From Jaapia argillacea MUCL 33604 (Eukaryota; Basidiomycota; Agaricomycetes; Jaapiales; Jaapiaceae), in assembly GCA_000697665.1 (NCBI GenBank), contig KL197714.1, forward strand, positions 848,728 to 912,727: 64,000 nucleotides of DNA. Reading direction: 5' to 3'. The position numbers were made by a program, and so were the translations under genes. The first letter of the stretch is position 1, and each line of letters starts with the position of its first letter. Under the pieces are notes generated by a model. The model did not search any database. It was not told the DNA's origin and saw only the letters and a list, made by a program, of their open reading frames with translations. Positions 46,656 through 58,949 of the stretch are shown here, piece by piece.

Positions 46656-46899
46656 AGTGCGGACGAAAGTTGTACCAGACGGTGAGCACAATGTGACTAT
46701 CAATGCGTCGCCGTCATTGAGTGACCGAAATGGAAATCGCCACGTGAGGTGTGACTCGATCACGTGCTTTATTTAATTCGATTTATTCGGATTTATCTCG
46801 AATTCTTCGATCTGTATGAAAGCACACTCGAACAAGTTGAACTAGTGCTCAAAGGTGTCTCCGATTGTTTACATGCAAATGAAACCGAGCTCCACAAAG

Positions 46900-49096
46900 T
46901 TAGAAACGAGGAAGGTTGACACAGAGACACGACGCCTGCTGACCATCCCTTTCACGATTCCGAGCTGACCGCCTCTCCTTCACCTTGTCCCACCTCCTCA
47001 TCCCCCGATCCAGCATCGCAACAGCCAATCGATACCCCAGCTCACCACCAGCGTGTCCATCGGGGTACGGCACCAGCCCCATATATCGTTCCGCAGCGGG
47101 ATGGACCCTTTGAGTTTGTGGACCAAATCGTGCAATGTCGCCCGTCACTACCAGACCGTCGGGATCGCCATCGTCGCTGTGGACTACTGGAACGTACCCG
47201 AGCTGGCCTTCTCGAGCGAGAACATCGAACACAGTGTCGGGCTTGACACTTTCTTCAGAGGTCTCGCTCGATGGAGATCTCCGGTGAGTGCGCAAGGTGG
47301 GTTGGATATGGGTGGGCCTTGCCTTTTCGCCTCTGGGTTGGTTGGTTGCCTGATGTTGATCTCGAATGCGTTCCGAAGGTCTAGGAGGGGCCTGTTGAGG
47401 AATCGGTTTCTTAGTCGGTGCTTCTGGGACAATCGGTGCTGATCGTAAGGGGGCAAGGGGAACATGTTGTCGAGGAGCCGATGGCTGAGTATTGGCCCTC
47501 GGTCTACTGGGTCCTGCTTCAGCTTCGCCGAGAGAGTGTCTCACAGCTTGTCCAGCTGGCGCTGTCGCTGCTCGGAGTGGTGGCGGACGTTGTTGGGTAC
47601 GTCCATCCCCAGGGCTCGTCGAATTTTGAGCAGGTCTTACATTCAACCTATCCTCCAACTTCCTCCCTCGAACATTCCGATGCTTCAACAAATCTTCCAC
47701 AATCCACCCACAATCATCCTCATCAACAACCTCCCTCATCTTCCTACCCATCTTCTTCGCCAACCTCTGAATAGAATCCTCGTGCCTTTTTATCATCCGC
47801 TTCCTGGTCGTATCATCCAAAGCTTGCATCGCAGGCATATTCATCGTTTGGATGAAATCGACATCAGATTTGGACGCTTGGTGATGGTATTCGAGGATGA
47901 TGTGTTCGAGGAATTCATCGTCTGTCGGTTTGAGCAGGGAAGGTGATGAGGAGCGATGTGGAGCTTTTGGAGGTGGTTGGGGAGGTCGAGACGACTCATC
48001 GTTCCTACGAGGTAGTGTGTGATGTCGAGGTGGGTCAACCCGAAGCCCTGGCTGTGCTTGGGATGGCTCACTGCTCCTACGATCACGTACAGGTCGGGTG
48101 CCTTGTTGCACAGTAGTAGCCTCGTGTCGATCTCGATCGGTTCGAGAGGGTATAGCTGCTGCAATGGACATGCGAGGAAGAGTAGGTCGCTCCCTGGAGG
48201 ATTCAGGGCGTCTCTCTACGGGTAATCTGGATGATTCACGAGCAGCTGTGCCGGGTCGTTCCGAAGGCGATTGTTGAGCCGGGTGAGTGGGCGACTGAGA
48301 TGGGCGTGTAGATTCCCCATTCCTACGTGAAGGCGAGGGATTGGGACGACGCTCAGGCGGTTGGGCGGTAGATTCACGGCGTGTGCGTGAAGAATCTTCT
48401 CTGCATTCGACTCGTGGTACTGGCATGGGTACTGCATTACTGGGTTGACTCGTGGGTTGTAGACGATGTGTGGGGACGCTCGAGGAACTCTATTGGTGAA
48501 TAGTAAACTTAGCTTCAGATCTCATAGATAGCGTGAGCGGTAGATCTCACCTCGAGATGTGCAGCTGGAAAACTCCCATCTGCCCTGCCTCGCGTTTCTT
48601 CCGCTCGAAGGCCTGTTGGCTGAGCTTGTAAAGTCGGGGGTTGAAGAGTCCTAGCCATTTCTCTGCGCTCTTCTTCGGTCATATCCGTCCAATCCTCCTG
48701 AACCAAACCCTTCTCCTTCAACTTCATTTGCCACACGTGCCAGGCGAAATCATTCAGCTCGATCGCATGTCGAGCAGCCTTTTGGTTAAAGCGCTCCAAG
48801 TCAGCTTTGTACTGGGAAAAAAGGCGGGATTTCTCCTCGTAGGATGCGGGTGCTGGAAGGGAGTTGGCCCTTTCGAGATTTTGGGAGTATTGATCCCAGA
48901 TACGACGTTGATAGTTAGTTCGAACAGCCTCCTTCTCCTTGCGCTTGTAATCGTACCAGTTGAGAAATACTTCCCATTGGGCTCGACATTGGTGAGATTT
49001 CATGTTTGCGTCGAGGTAGCCGGGTGGGGGGGAACGTGTGCGACGAGTGGCAAGGTGAGTACGAGGTAGATTCCGGCGAGTATGATCTGGGGGCAT
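46900..49096 (-). CDS. Cluster gene B: helical N-terminus, disordered protein
   Basis: Two exons (49096-48551 and 48489-46900) code for 711 residues; an in-frame Met at 49111 would add five. Exon 1 (182 codons) has the same N-terminal plan as A and C. AQWEVFLNWY comes first, then a long charged helix, then FAWHVWQMKLKEKGLVQEDW with TDMTEEERREMARTL. Exon 2 is Ser/Pro/Arg-rich. A central conserved-looking helical stretch (FLEHIILEYHHQASKSDVDF to DCGWIVEDLLKHRNVRG) and a folded-looking C-terminus (VFDVLAREGQLGYVPVVHSD, ELGYRLAVAMLDRGMRRW) interrupt the disorder. No known domain recognised. It is transcribed in the same direction as A and C. Confidence 0.7.
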
Positions 49097-49919
49097 GTTT
49101 CTTTGCCGCACGAGTTACGAGATGGATAGGACGTCGTTGATTTCGCCAGGGGAGACGGATAATGTTGGAGCAGGGAGGAGAACGGATAGGTTTTATGTTT
49201 CGTTAGGACATACTAGCCAGGGGTGTAGGTCCCAACGAAAGGCTGAAAGGTCGTGTATGTGACTAGGGTTTCTCATAGGGAGAGTAATTCGGAAAGGCCT
49301 CGAGCTCGGGCATGCAGGTAGGCAACGTGGTGAAAGAAGACACCATGCCCCCAATCGATTTCAGTTTGCCGTGAACATGATGAAGGAAAGTTAGCGCTGG
49401 TGAAACACGAGCAAGAGATAATTAGCGATAGGGTGTGATATTATGCGTAGATAGCCAAAGCCGGGGTTTGGGTCATGAATCATAATACACATGATCCTGG
49501 CATTTTAGCGCTGGTGATTGCAGTGCATACGATGAGAGCTTGACGCCGTCCGTCTCAGCTGAGGCTGGTGGAGGAGGACACGCTCGGTCAACCAAATTCG
49601 GGTCATGCTCCTTTCGACAGGACTGTCAATCACGACTTCGCATCGCTGTTTTTCAGCATCCTTGCCCTCGTCCTTATCACTCATCGCATCCCTGATATCG
49701 ATGCTCTCCGAGCATGCCTTTTGTGTGTCCCCAACCTACGCACGAGAGTAAACCAATCGCTGAGGCGATGTTAGTTTCAAAAGGCAGATCCACTCGACTC
49801 ATTATGCAGTGTCCATCCAGACGATCCCAAGAATAATAGCAATTATCGCCGACCATACAGTAAGTGAACCAAAACCATTTCAACCCAACCCATCGTGAAA
49901 CCTATCATCCTAGCCAAGA
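49097..49919. other. Intergenic, nothing recognised
   Basis: An 823-bp gap between cluster genes C and B on the minus strand, holding the promoter of B and terminator of C. No coding stretch or repeat was noted. Confidence 0.45.
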
Positions 49920-52900
49920 CTATCTCCGCAGTCGCGTCAACGTGGGTGAAGCCGCCTTGTTCTTGCCCTTTGCTTCGTTCCCAGCGCCTGCAGCTCCGCG
50001 AGTGGGCGTACCAGGCTTTTTCTTCTCTGCACCTACCAACGAGTCCGTTCTCGTCCGACCTTTTGCTGTCGTAGGAGCGGGAGTCGCAGCCGCAGCAGCC
50101 CGCGTCGTCGTGGGAGACGGAGCCGCAGTCTTTCGCTCCGCTGAAAGGACACGCTTCTTCTCCTCGGTCGCAGCTGCCTCTTTCTTGACCGCCTCAGTCG
50201 ATCCTTTCTTCGCCCATGCTTGCTTTTGTGTCAGAGCCTCCTTCGCTGCAGCTAGTTCAGCTTGAACTCTCTGGTGTGCATTCGTCGTCAAGGTCGATTC
50301 TTTAGCCATCGATCCTCGTGAGAAAACTTCCTGCGGAGGTGAGGCCCTGGCTGACTGCCACAGACGATCGTTGTCTTCCACAGGAGATTCCACGGGGCTC
50401 GACTCCTCATCCGCCACAGTTGGATTGAAGGGATTGAATCGAATATCTCGTTCAGCTTCGAACTGCCCACCCATCATCCAAGGCTGACTTTGACCGTCGC
50501 CCAAAACCGACGCCATTGGGAGCGAAGGTGGCTCCTCACTCTTCCCTCCACTAGGTGCTCCCGCGGCGACGAGGAAGTCAAAGAAAGCGGCCCCTTCTCC
50601 ATCATCTTCCTCCTCGTCAGAGTCGATAGCAGGAGGTCGCCAGAACTGAGGCATTGCAAGGCTGGGAGAAGGTTGCTTGATACCATCGCCTTCGTCTTCG
50701 TCCTCTGCTTCCTCCACATCAGGAACGACTTCAACGACTTTCTTTCCGACATCCTTCTTAGCAGAAGTAGCCGGTCGCCATATTTCCGGCATCCCGTTAC
50801 TCGGCGAAGGCGCTTTGTTTCCCTCCACACCCCCCTGGATGCTCTCAAGAACCGACAGGGCTTTAGCGTCCTTCTTTCCGACGTCTTTCTTCGCAGGAGC
50901 AGCGGGGCGCCAAAATTGGGGACCTGACATGCTGGGAGAAGGTTGCTTGAATCGCGCCTCCTCCATATGTACCTTCTCCGGAACCACAGAGACTTTCGTG
51001 TCCTTCCCAGCATCCTTCTTCGTAGAAGCAGCAGGTCGCCAGATTTGGGGATTCATAGCAACCGGGGAAGGTTGTTTAAACCTCTCTTCGTTCTCCTCCG
51101 GAACATCAACGACTTTGGTTTCCTTCTTCGCAGAAGCACCAGGTCGCCAGATTTGGGGATTCATCGTGACCGGGGAAGGCTGTTTGAATCTCTCTTCGTC
51201 CTCCTGCACCTTCTCCGGAACATCAACGACTTTGGGTTCCTTCTTCCCAACATCCTTCTTCAAAGCAGCGGAAGGTCGCCAAACCTGTGGCGACGACTTG
51301 AACCTGTCTTCCTCGTCTCTTTCTGGGACTGAAACGATCTTGACGTCCTTCCTCCCACTAGTGACCTCCGAGGTATTCGTGGCTGATGATAGCCTCCGCA
51401 TTTTCCCTTCCGCCGCCTTCTCCACCGCCGCTTTCAAGTTCTGACGACTATCCGCGACTCCTCGTTTTTGCTTTCCGACGGCCTCAGTTACTTTGCTTTC
51501 GTGCATGGCGTGCACCGAACGCGTAGAATCTTCATTCTTGATCCCAGCACCGGGCCTCCCTCTCATCATGTCGGAAGCACGAGGAGTACCAACACGTGCA
51601 ACGGGTTCGAGACGTGTGGCTTTGAGAGGACGATCAGGCTCCTTCTCTTTGCGGGATGGTGTCGAATCGCGTGCGGGTAGATGGCGTGCGGTTTCCACGG
51701 TCGGTTTGGCTGGACCTGGTGTCGGTTTGATCTGCCATCCGGTCGTCCTCGCAGGTTCTGCATGTTTGGGAGGCTCCGCGCGTCGCACTGGCTCGACATT
51801 ATGGACGGGCTGGACGGGTTTCGTTGGCTCTTTTCTCCCTCCTTTCACAGCCTCATACTCCGCTAGTCGCCGATTCTTCTCAACATCGTTGGCGTCCGTC
51901 CTCTGTTCATCGAGATAGGTGACCAGCTCCCTCATCTCCTTCTCGTGCTCGGCTATCAGAGACTGCTTCTTCTCCTCATCGGTAGCTTTATCCTTGTCGT
52001 TCAAATCTCGATAGAGGCGAATGTCGAGTTGTGCTGCGTAGTGGTGGTAGCGGCGTATCTGCTTCTCCTTGGTCTCGAATTTGAACGTGAAGAACTCTGA
52101 TTCTTCGTAGGTCTTGTCGTAACCTTCGATGAGTGCGACTGGGATGAAATGGCGGGGATGACCGGTCAGCGTTTCGACAGGTTTAATGGAGGGTCTGGGT
52201 TCGATGGGTGAAGGAAGCGGGACGGAGACGTTCTGTTTCTCCTTGGTGTAGCGCACGAAGGAGCTTTGCGAGTACGTGCTTGTCCCGCTTTGGTTGGTTT
52301 CCGTCCTCTCGATCGCTTGGGCCTCCCGAACCCACCTCACATATGCCGGGTTGTGAACAGGATCAGTGGGTAGAGGTGGTCGCAGGTTGATTGGGGCTTT
52401 GTGCTAGATTACATACAGGTATGCCACCGCGTTTCTTGAAAGTAATTCACGACTCACCGAGCTCTTGTCTTTGGAGTTCCTTCCGAGGGTTGCCGGATCC
52501 ACTGTGACGTGAAAAGGGGCTGAATGTTCCACTTCGGAGTAGGACGAATCCTCTTCTTCCTCTCCCCACCCGTTACGTGTCGCAGAAGAGGAGGCAGCAG
52601 TTCGACTTGACTCGGAGTCTTCATAATCGTTTAACTCCTCTCCTGTCGTCAGCGATAGTGCCTTCTGAACAGCCCTGATCTCCTTCTCCGTAATGTCTGT
52701 CCAGTCCCTCATCTGGAAGCCAAGTATTGCGAGTTGGACCTTCCACTCGGCTTGAGCTCGAACCGCAAAGTCCTCTTCGACGACCTTTGCAATATTTCGT
52801 TTATCTCGTTCGTACTCCGTTAGTAGAGACTGGATGTCTCTCGTCTTCTGTTTGCGATGCATCTGTTCTATCAGCTCTGTTTCCATTTCCTCCTGGCGCG

Positions 52901-53000
52901 TACCCATTTCAGCCCTCTGCCCTGAGAGCCACTCTTCAAAGACATTCCACAACTGACGAATCTGCTCAGAAGGAGAGGGATGCTTTTCGGATCGAGACAT
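49920..53000 (-). CDS. Cluster gene C: helical N-terminus, WRP-repeat disordered protein
   Basis: Two exons (53000-52458 and 52403-49920) code for 1008 residues. Exon 1 (181 codons) has the shared elements QLWNVFEEWL near residue 20 and AEWKVQLAILGFQMRDWTDI with TEKEIRAVQKALSL near 110-130, then an acidic stretch. Exon 2 starts HKAPINLRPPLPTDP and has a helical block around 240-330. It then has a strongly basic/acidic disordered region with six copies of a P-x-(V/I/F)-W-R-P motif, mostly followed by KK(D/E). The C-terminus is Ala/Thr/Lys-rich (ATPAPTTAKGRTRT) and ends LTRLRR. It faces away from gene D, so C and D share a 1.45-kb divergent promoter region. Function unknown. Confidence 0.7.
50629..51295 (-). 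repeat. Tandem WRP motif repeats inside gene C
   Basis: Six protein repeats of roughly 30-45 residues are read on minus from 51295 to 50629. Their cores are PQVWRPS, PQIWRPG, PQIWRPA, PQFWRPA, PEIWRPA and PQFWRPP. Most are followed by KK(D/E) and a Val-rich (KVVDVPE-like) spacer and then an FKQPSP-type lead. DNA between repeats is similar enough to suggest internal duplication. The Trp is invariant. Confidence 0.8.
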
Positions 53001-54453
53001 CCCGACAGTCTAGTATATGACGATTAGAGCTTTCTGGACGATCTTTCTGAACTGCCGATGGACGCTGAATTTTTGCTGGATATGGTAGATAGTCAAGAGT
53101 GCCTCGATGCACCATGAACTTCCAGCACGCCTCGTGTTTGTCTGTCTGCAACGTTAAGCGGACCGGATGAAGACGGACATAATTGGGCGACTCGGGGATA
53201 TAAGCGGATATCGATATCTCATTGTTGTGGGCTAGATGATCAGCATGGTGCACTATGGTAGACTGCCAGCTGAAAACGACTAGCACAAGTCAACCTTCCA
53301 ATGAGCAAACTGAAGGAAGACCAGTTGAAGACGCCGTAGGAATCCTCACCGAATGATTCCGACAACTATTTACGAAATCAGAACGGATATCCGTGGGGTG
53401 TGGGGATTGTCCATGCGACTGGACCCGTTTACATCGCTACGTCAGGCGATTCACATCAGGTCGAGAATTCAGATGTGTGGACACAGAATTGGAACTCTGA
53501 GAAAGTAAAGCATATGGTTCGACTCGAAGAGACGTTTAGGAGTCGTCTAGGGCACCAACACTTCTTCGACGTCATTCACAGGGACGAGGGGGAGCGAGAG
53601 CTGAAATGGGGAATTTGAGATGGCTGTTCACCAAGACGTCGGTTACCGCCACTTGATGGCGAGCGAAGCTGTTGAGGCGAGTTCGGGCCGTAGAAGAATG
53701 TATTTGGGGGTGCAAACAGGCGGGAAGAGAACAAGCAACGAGACGTTTATGCCACATCACTGCCATTGACAACAAAACGAAACAAAATTCTACACAGGCA
53801 GCGCAGCAGAAGCGCCACGGGTCACAAGCCCGAAATAAGACAAGCCGGACATGTCGTTCTCCGACGAAACGCAGCATGGGGATGGGCGTAGGCTGTTTCA
53901 TCTCGAGGTCCGTCTCGTCTGACGGATCTGAAAATAAGTCTGGTAATAGACAGCCAGGACTGTATTATTGAACTCTGAGCAAAAAAAAGAGGAGGAATGG
54001 ATTGGCTTACGGAGCTTACCATATATGGTGTGCTTGATATCTGAACTTGTAGTCTCTTGTAGTGGAAAGGATCCGAGCTTGGGGCTTGACTGCAGCCATC
54101 ATATTCGATCAAAGGTCGTCGATGGCCTATCCCATTGTCTAACATCGGCAATATTGGAGGTAAGTTCTTCCACATCGTGCAGAACGACGGAGGAGGGCTA
54201 AGATTTCATTTCAGGCGAATCGGAGCTGTTAGGGCGCGTGTAGGCTACACGAGGCTCGATCAACCTCAGGGACTCGGTCAGTCGTCACACCTCCAGTACG
54301 GCAAGCCCTAAACTGTCCACCGCCATTCTCTGTGTCTTCGATTTTTCCCACCTTGTTAGCTCGTGTCTTATCCTCCATACCCAAGTCTCACATTTCTACA
54401 CGTATCGTGTGCTCCGCGTCCGATACCCCTACTAGCACTCCCCCCGTGCTTTC
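53001..54453. other. Divergent intergenic region between genes C and D
   Basis: A 1.45-kb region between the starts of gene C (minus) and gene D (plus). It should carry both promoters. No coding stretch with coherent splicing was seen on either strand. Confidence 0.5.
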
Positions 54454-57400
54454 ATGGCCACTTTGGCGGCTAGACCTACCCAACCCGTCATCAGTGCAAG
54501 GATCCTTGCCGATTTCGAGCCTGACGACCAATGGAAACACTCGCTTCGCAGGGAGATCGAGGCCAATCTTGGTACCATGGTCGCGGATGCAAAGCAAGAG
54601 CTTGAAGATAAGCTGAGGGCTGCTCCTGTCGACGAAGACACTCGCGAACGATTGACTCGCGACCATATGCAGACTATGGCCACCATCCGTCGCATTGCCG
54701 AAGAGCAATTTCAGGCCGCTCTTGAACGCGAACGGCAGGAGCGCCTCTGGGCTTCAGGTCAGTTGGCAGAAGGAGAGTGGTCAGAAGCTTTGAAGAGGGA
54801 GCAGCAGGCGATCTATGACAACATCAAGAAGGAGGGTGAGCAGTCACGATCGAGAAGTAATACCGCCTCTGGACCTCTGCCCAATACCAAAGAAGTCACC
54901 CCCCCACCTCCATCTGATGTGTCCGCCCCATTTGTAGAACCAAGTTCCAGTCCTATCACCCGACCTCCCATCCGACATCGTCGTCAATCAGAGACGCCCA
55001 CAATTGAAGAAGGTGGGATAGTATGATCTTGTACTTGTCAGCCATTGCTAACGATGATAACAATTGGTCTAAAGGAGTAGTATCTGGAGAGACGATGCCA
55101 GAGCGCTGGATACCCGCTACATCTCCTGATTTTACTGAACGTCGACGAAGTCGGACTCGAGAGGAGGATGGAATGGCTGCTCGAAGGCCTAGCACTGGTT
55201 CTGTGATGAGTGCAACCTCAATACCAGAAATATGGCGACCGAGCATACCTCTCGCCGAGCCATCCACAACAACATCTAGGACTTTTGCTCAAGCTAGTTC
55301 GACTTCGGAGGGTCTAGACAGGCGAGCCAGTGTCTCTAGCATAGGCAGAGCATCTGTCGTCTCAGTTTCGGATGCTTATCAAAGGCAGTCTCCAGATCGA
55401 GGTGGTGCCGCCCCTTCGGAAGCTGAGAGAGAAAGGGCGGCGGTCGAAGCTGCCGAAGTCCAATGGAGTGGAATTGCTCGGTCTCGAGACCGTCAGAGTA
55501 AGTCTGGGGTCGACATGCGACATGTTAGCGGGGATATTCGAAACGATGAGCGTCCTATTGTGGCTAGCCCGACCTCCAGTGCTCCAGCAGTGTCACCTCG
55601 TTCCGTTGAGAATCAGCGGCCGTACTCATCGATTATCGCAAGTAGACCCACGGCTACCAACGACAGGACGTACTCGGTGGATGAGGGTTCACGACCCTTG
55701 CAAGCCAGTCCGAATTCGAAAGGATGGCATGGCCCCCGATCGCCAGAAGATAGACGTTACGACTCTGCAGTTTCATACTCACCCGAGGATCGTCACAGAG
55801 TATGGCGCCCACCCTCTACCCAGGATCTTCGTCCTGTCGACTCCCCTCAGCGTACCCACCAATCAAATTTGACTGCAAGCAGACCCATCCCCACGAAGCG
55901 TTCATTCACAGTCGATGACTCCTCCCGCCAATCACAACCGAGTTCAAGTGGTCGAAACTTGTATGGTCCTCCCCTGCAGGATGGCCGCTACGAACGCATC
56001 TCGCCACCCGAGGATCTCTCCAAGAAGCGATCTTTCACGACCGATGAAACCAATCGTCAACCTCACGCGGGCCCAAGCGGGCGAGCCTCCTACGGACAGC
56101 CGCCTCAGCTTGATAATCGTTATCACAGAATATCCTCTCGCTCACCTCCTGATGAACCTCCCCGACCCTGGCAACCCCCTTTGCGCTCCCAGCCTTCAAT
56201 CCAAGAATCAATTGGAGAAGGCCACTATCGCCCGAGTCAACTTCCGAGCACAGCGAGCAGGCCTATCCTTGGTCGACGGCCATCCGCATCAGATGACCTG
56301 GGATACCAGGCAAGCCCTACTTCCAAGGCATTCGTCGCCACCCGAGTCTTACCTGAAGACGATCGCTCCGTACACTCATCCTCTCCCCGATCTCCTCCTG
56401 AAGATTATAATCCGGCCTGGAGAGCTCCGAGTCTACGATCGCAGTCGTCTCTGCGCGACGTACGATACGGACCACCTTCTGCAAACCCATCCGAGCCGCC
56501 AATACCGGACATCTTCGATGAAGCCGATGAACTTTCAGAAGAGGAATCTGATGAGGACTTAGGGGAGTGGCAACAAGGTAGCAGTGCGGAATCTGAGGTG
56601 GAGTCCGACGAGGAAGCTCGAATGGAGGAGGAAGCTCGCCGTGAGGAAGAGGAGAGACGGCAGGAGGAAGATAGGAAGCGAGTGGAGGACGAGAAGAAGC
56701 GTAAGGAGCTCGAGCTGAGGCAGATGGAAGAGATGAAGCGGAAGGAGGAAGAGGTTAAGCGAATGAAGGAAGTAGCAAAGAGGAAGGCAGAGGAGGCGAG
56801 ACGGCAAGCGGAGGAAGCCAAGCGTCGAGAGGAGGAAGCCAAACGGATGGAAGAAGAGCTGAGGCTTCAGGAGTTGGAAATGATCCGGCAGCAGGAAGAG
56901 GCAAGACGATTGGCGGAGGAGGCGAAACTGAGAGAGGAGGAAGAGGAGCGGCTCAGAGAGCAGGAAGCAATTAAGAGGAAGGAAGAGGCTAAGAGGAGGG
57001 CTGAAGAACAGAAACGCAAGAGGGAAGAAGCCAGACGACAAGCCGAGGAAAGGCGACAAGCCGAAGAGGCGAAACGCCGAGCTGAGGAGGAGGAGGCTAG
57101 ACGTTTGGCTGAGGAGGAGGAGGCGCGACGCTTGGCTGCTGAGGAGGAGGCGAGACGTTTAGCTGAGGAAGAGGAGGCGAAACGTTTGGCTGAGGAAGAA
57201 GCGAGACGTCTGGCAGCGGAAGAGGAGGCCAGGCGTCTGGCAGAAGAGGAGGCAAGACGTTTGGCGGAGGAGGAGGCGCAACGCCAAGCTGAAGAAGCAA
57301 AGCGTGTGGAGGAGGAGCAACGACTGGCAGAGGAAGCGAAGCGAAGAGAGGAGGCAAAAGCGAGAGAGCAAGCGAGGTTAAAGCGGTTGGAAGAGCGGAG

Positions 57401-58949
57401 GCAGGCAGAGGCTGCAAGGCGTAAAGAGGAGGAGGAGGCAAAGCGAAAGGAGGAGGAGGAGGAGGAGGAGGAGGCAAAGCGCAGGGAGGAGGAAGAAGAG
57501 CTAAAGCGAAAGGAGGAGGAGGAGGAGGAAACAAGACGCAAGGAGGAGGATGCAAGACGCAGGGATGAGGAGACAAAGCGTAAGGGATGGATGAAAGAGC
57601 GGGAAGCTTATCGCAAGAAAGAGGAAGCTAGACAACGGCAAGAGTCTCTGAAGCGTAAGGAGGAGGACAAGCGACGTCGGGAGCAGGAGGCTAGACATCT
57701 AGAAGAACAAACGCGCATCCAGGAGCAAGAAGCGAGACGCATAGAGGAGGAAGTGCGGCAGAAGGAAGATGAGGCGAGGAGGCAAGCGGAAGAAGCTAGG
57801 CGTCAGGCAGAACAAGCCAAACAAGAAGCGGAAGAGGCAAGAAGGAAAGCAGAGGAGGCGAGCCGCAGGGAGGATGAAGCGAGGCGCAAAGAGGAGGCTG
57901 CCAGGGTGAAGGAAGAAGAAACTCGCAGAAGAGAGGAGGAAATACGAAGGCGAGAAGAGGAGGTCAGACGACGCGAAGAGGAACTGCTGCTCAAGGAGCA
58001 GAAAGTGCAACAGGAGGAATATCGCATCAGAGAGGAGGAGCTTAGGCTTAGAGCCGAGCGCCAGAGACAGGACAGCTTCGGGAACTCGTCTGATGGCAGA
58101 TATTCCGCGAGTCAGTGGGCAGGACTTCAGCGCAGTGGATCCACGAGCAGTTCTGCAGGGGACCGAACTAGCACGTCCAGCAAAGCAAGTTCGACATCAA
58201 CGTGGTCATCGAGTACCTCGGCCACGAGCAATTCAGCCGCGAGTAATACTTCCCCCACTCGTCAGAACGGCAATGGACCCAGTTGGGCTTCGTGGACCAA
58301 TGCTAGTCCTCCGAACTCGAATTGGACCAACGCCAGCCCTCCCAATTCCAACCGACCTCCACCCCCACCTGCAGGAGGTTCTTCTAGTACAACGCCTAAT
58401 CAAAGATCTGGTGGCGCATCCAAGACGGCATCACAAGGGGGCCCCAGTTCATATTCCTCGTCGAATTCCTTCTCGGAGGCGGAGTGGACACGAAGGCAGG
58501 AGGAGCAAGCAAGAAAGCAGCAGGAGCAGTTCCGTATGGAACAAGAGCGTCTTGAAAGGGAGCGACAGGCGAAGATGTCTAAAGTGTTGAGTAAAGAGGA
58601 CGTGATCCAGCTATACCAGAGGCACGAACGACAATGGGGGATCATCAACGGTGCGGAAATGCTCACTTGGGACAGCTTCCCGTGGCCCATGTTCAAACGT
58701 CCAACGTCTCCGGAAGACATCACGACCGTCGCTATCGGTGCCTATGTTTTGTCGCCTCATTACCCAGGCGACAAAGTGGGGAAGGACCGTATCAAGGAGC
58801 ACATAAGGCGCTGGCATCCAGATCGCTTCGAAACGAAATTGCTGCCGAAGGTCGTGGAAGGTGATCAAGAGAGGGTGAAGGAAGCTGCGGGCGTGGTTGC
58901 AAGAGGATTGAACGAGCTGCTGACGCGGTCGAACAGTGTATTTGGATGA
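54454..58949 (+). CDS. Cluster gene D: giant charged-helix protein with NFKBIL1-like C-terminus
   Basis: Two exons (54454-55012 and 55075-58949) code for 1477 residues. Exon 1 holds a helical N-terminus (DDQWKHSLRREIEANLG, then RERQERLWASGQLAEGEWSE) that loosely follows the block seen in A-C. Residues ~190-680 are disordered, with MPERWIPATSP, IPEIWRPSI and VWRPPS motifs like those of gene C. Residues ~680-1190 are an uninterrupted run of Glu/Arg/Lys/Ala predicted to form a very long single helix or coiled coil. A Ser/Asn-rich linker follows. The last ~115 residues are folded: IQLYQRHERQWGI, LTWDSFPWPMFKRP and IKEHIRRWHPDRFETKLLPK (HPDRF near 1434). This order resembles the C-terminal domain of NFKBIL1 and has a J-domain-like HPD. 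Function unknown; a scaffold or spacer is likely. Confidence 0.8.
56620..58080 (+). repeat. GAGGAGGC-rich repeat coding for the charged helix
   Basis: About 1.45 kb of purine-rich sequence made of imperfect units such as GCGAGACG plus GAGGAGGAG. It codes for (E/A)EEARR(L/K)AEE-type repeats. A pure (GAG)n-like run occurs near 57455. It is in frame throughout exon 2 of gene D, and the reverse strand is open in all frames as a shadow of the codon composition. Confidence 0.85.

Noticed and set aside
50490-51444. Long plus-strand open frames opposite gene C
   Set aside because: They are antisense shadows of the repeated, GC-skewed codons of gene C. The minus frame has coherent splicing and the WRP repeats.
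56405-57698. Long Ser/Leu/Phe-rich open frames on the minus strand inside gene D
   Set aside because: They mirror the GAG/GCG-rich codons of the charged helix on plus. Their composition is purely the complement, with no domain or start context.
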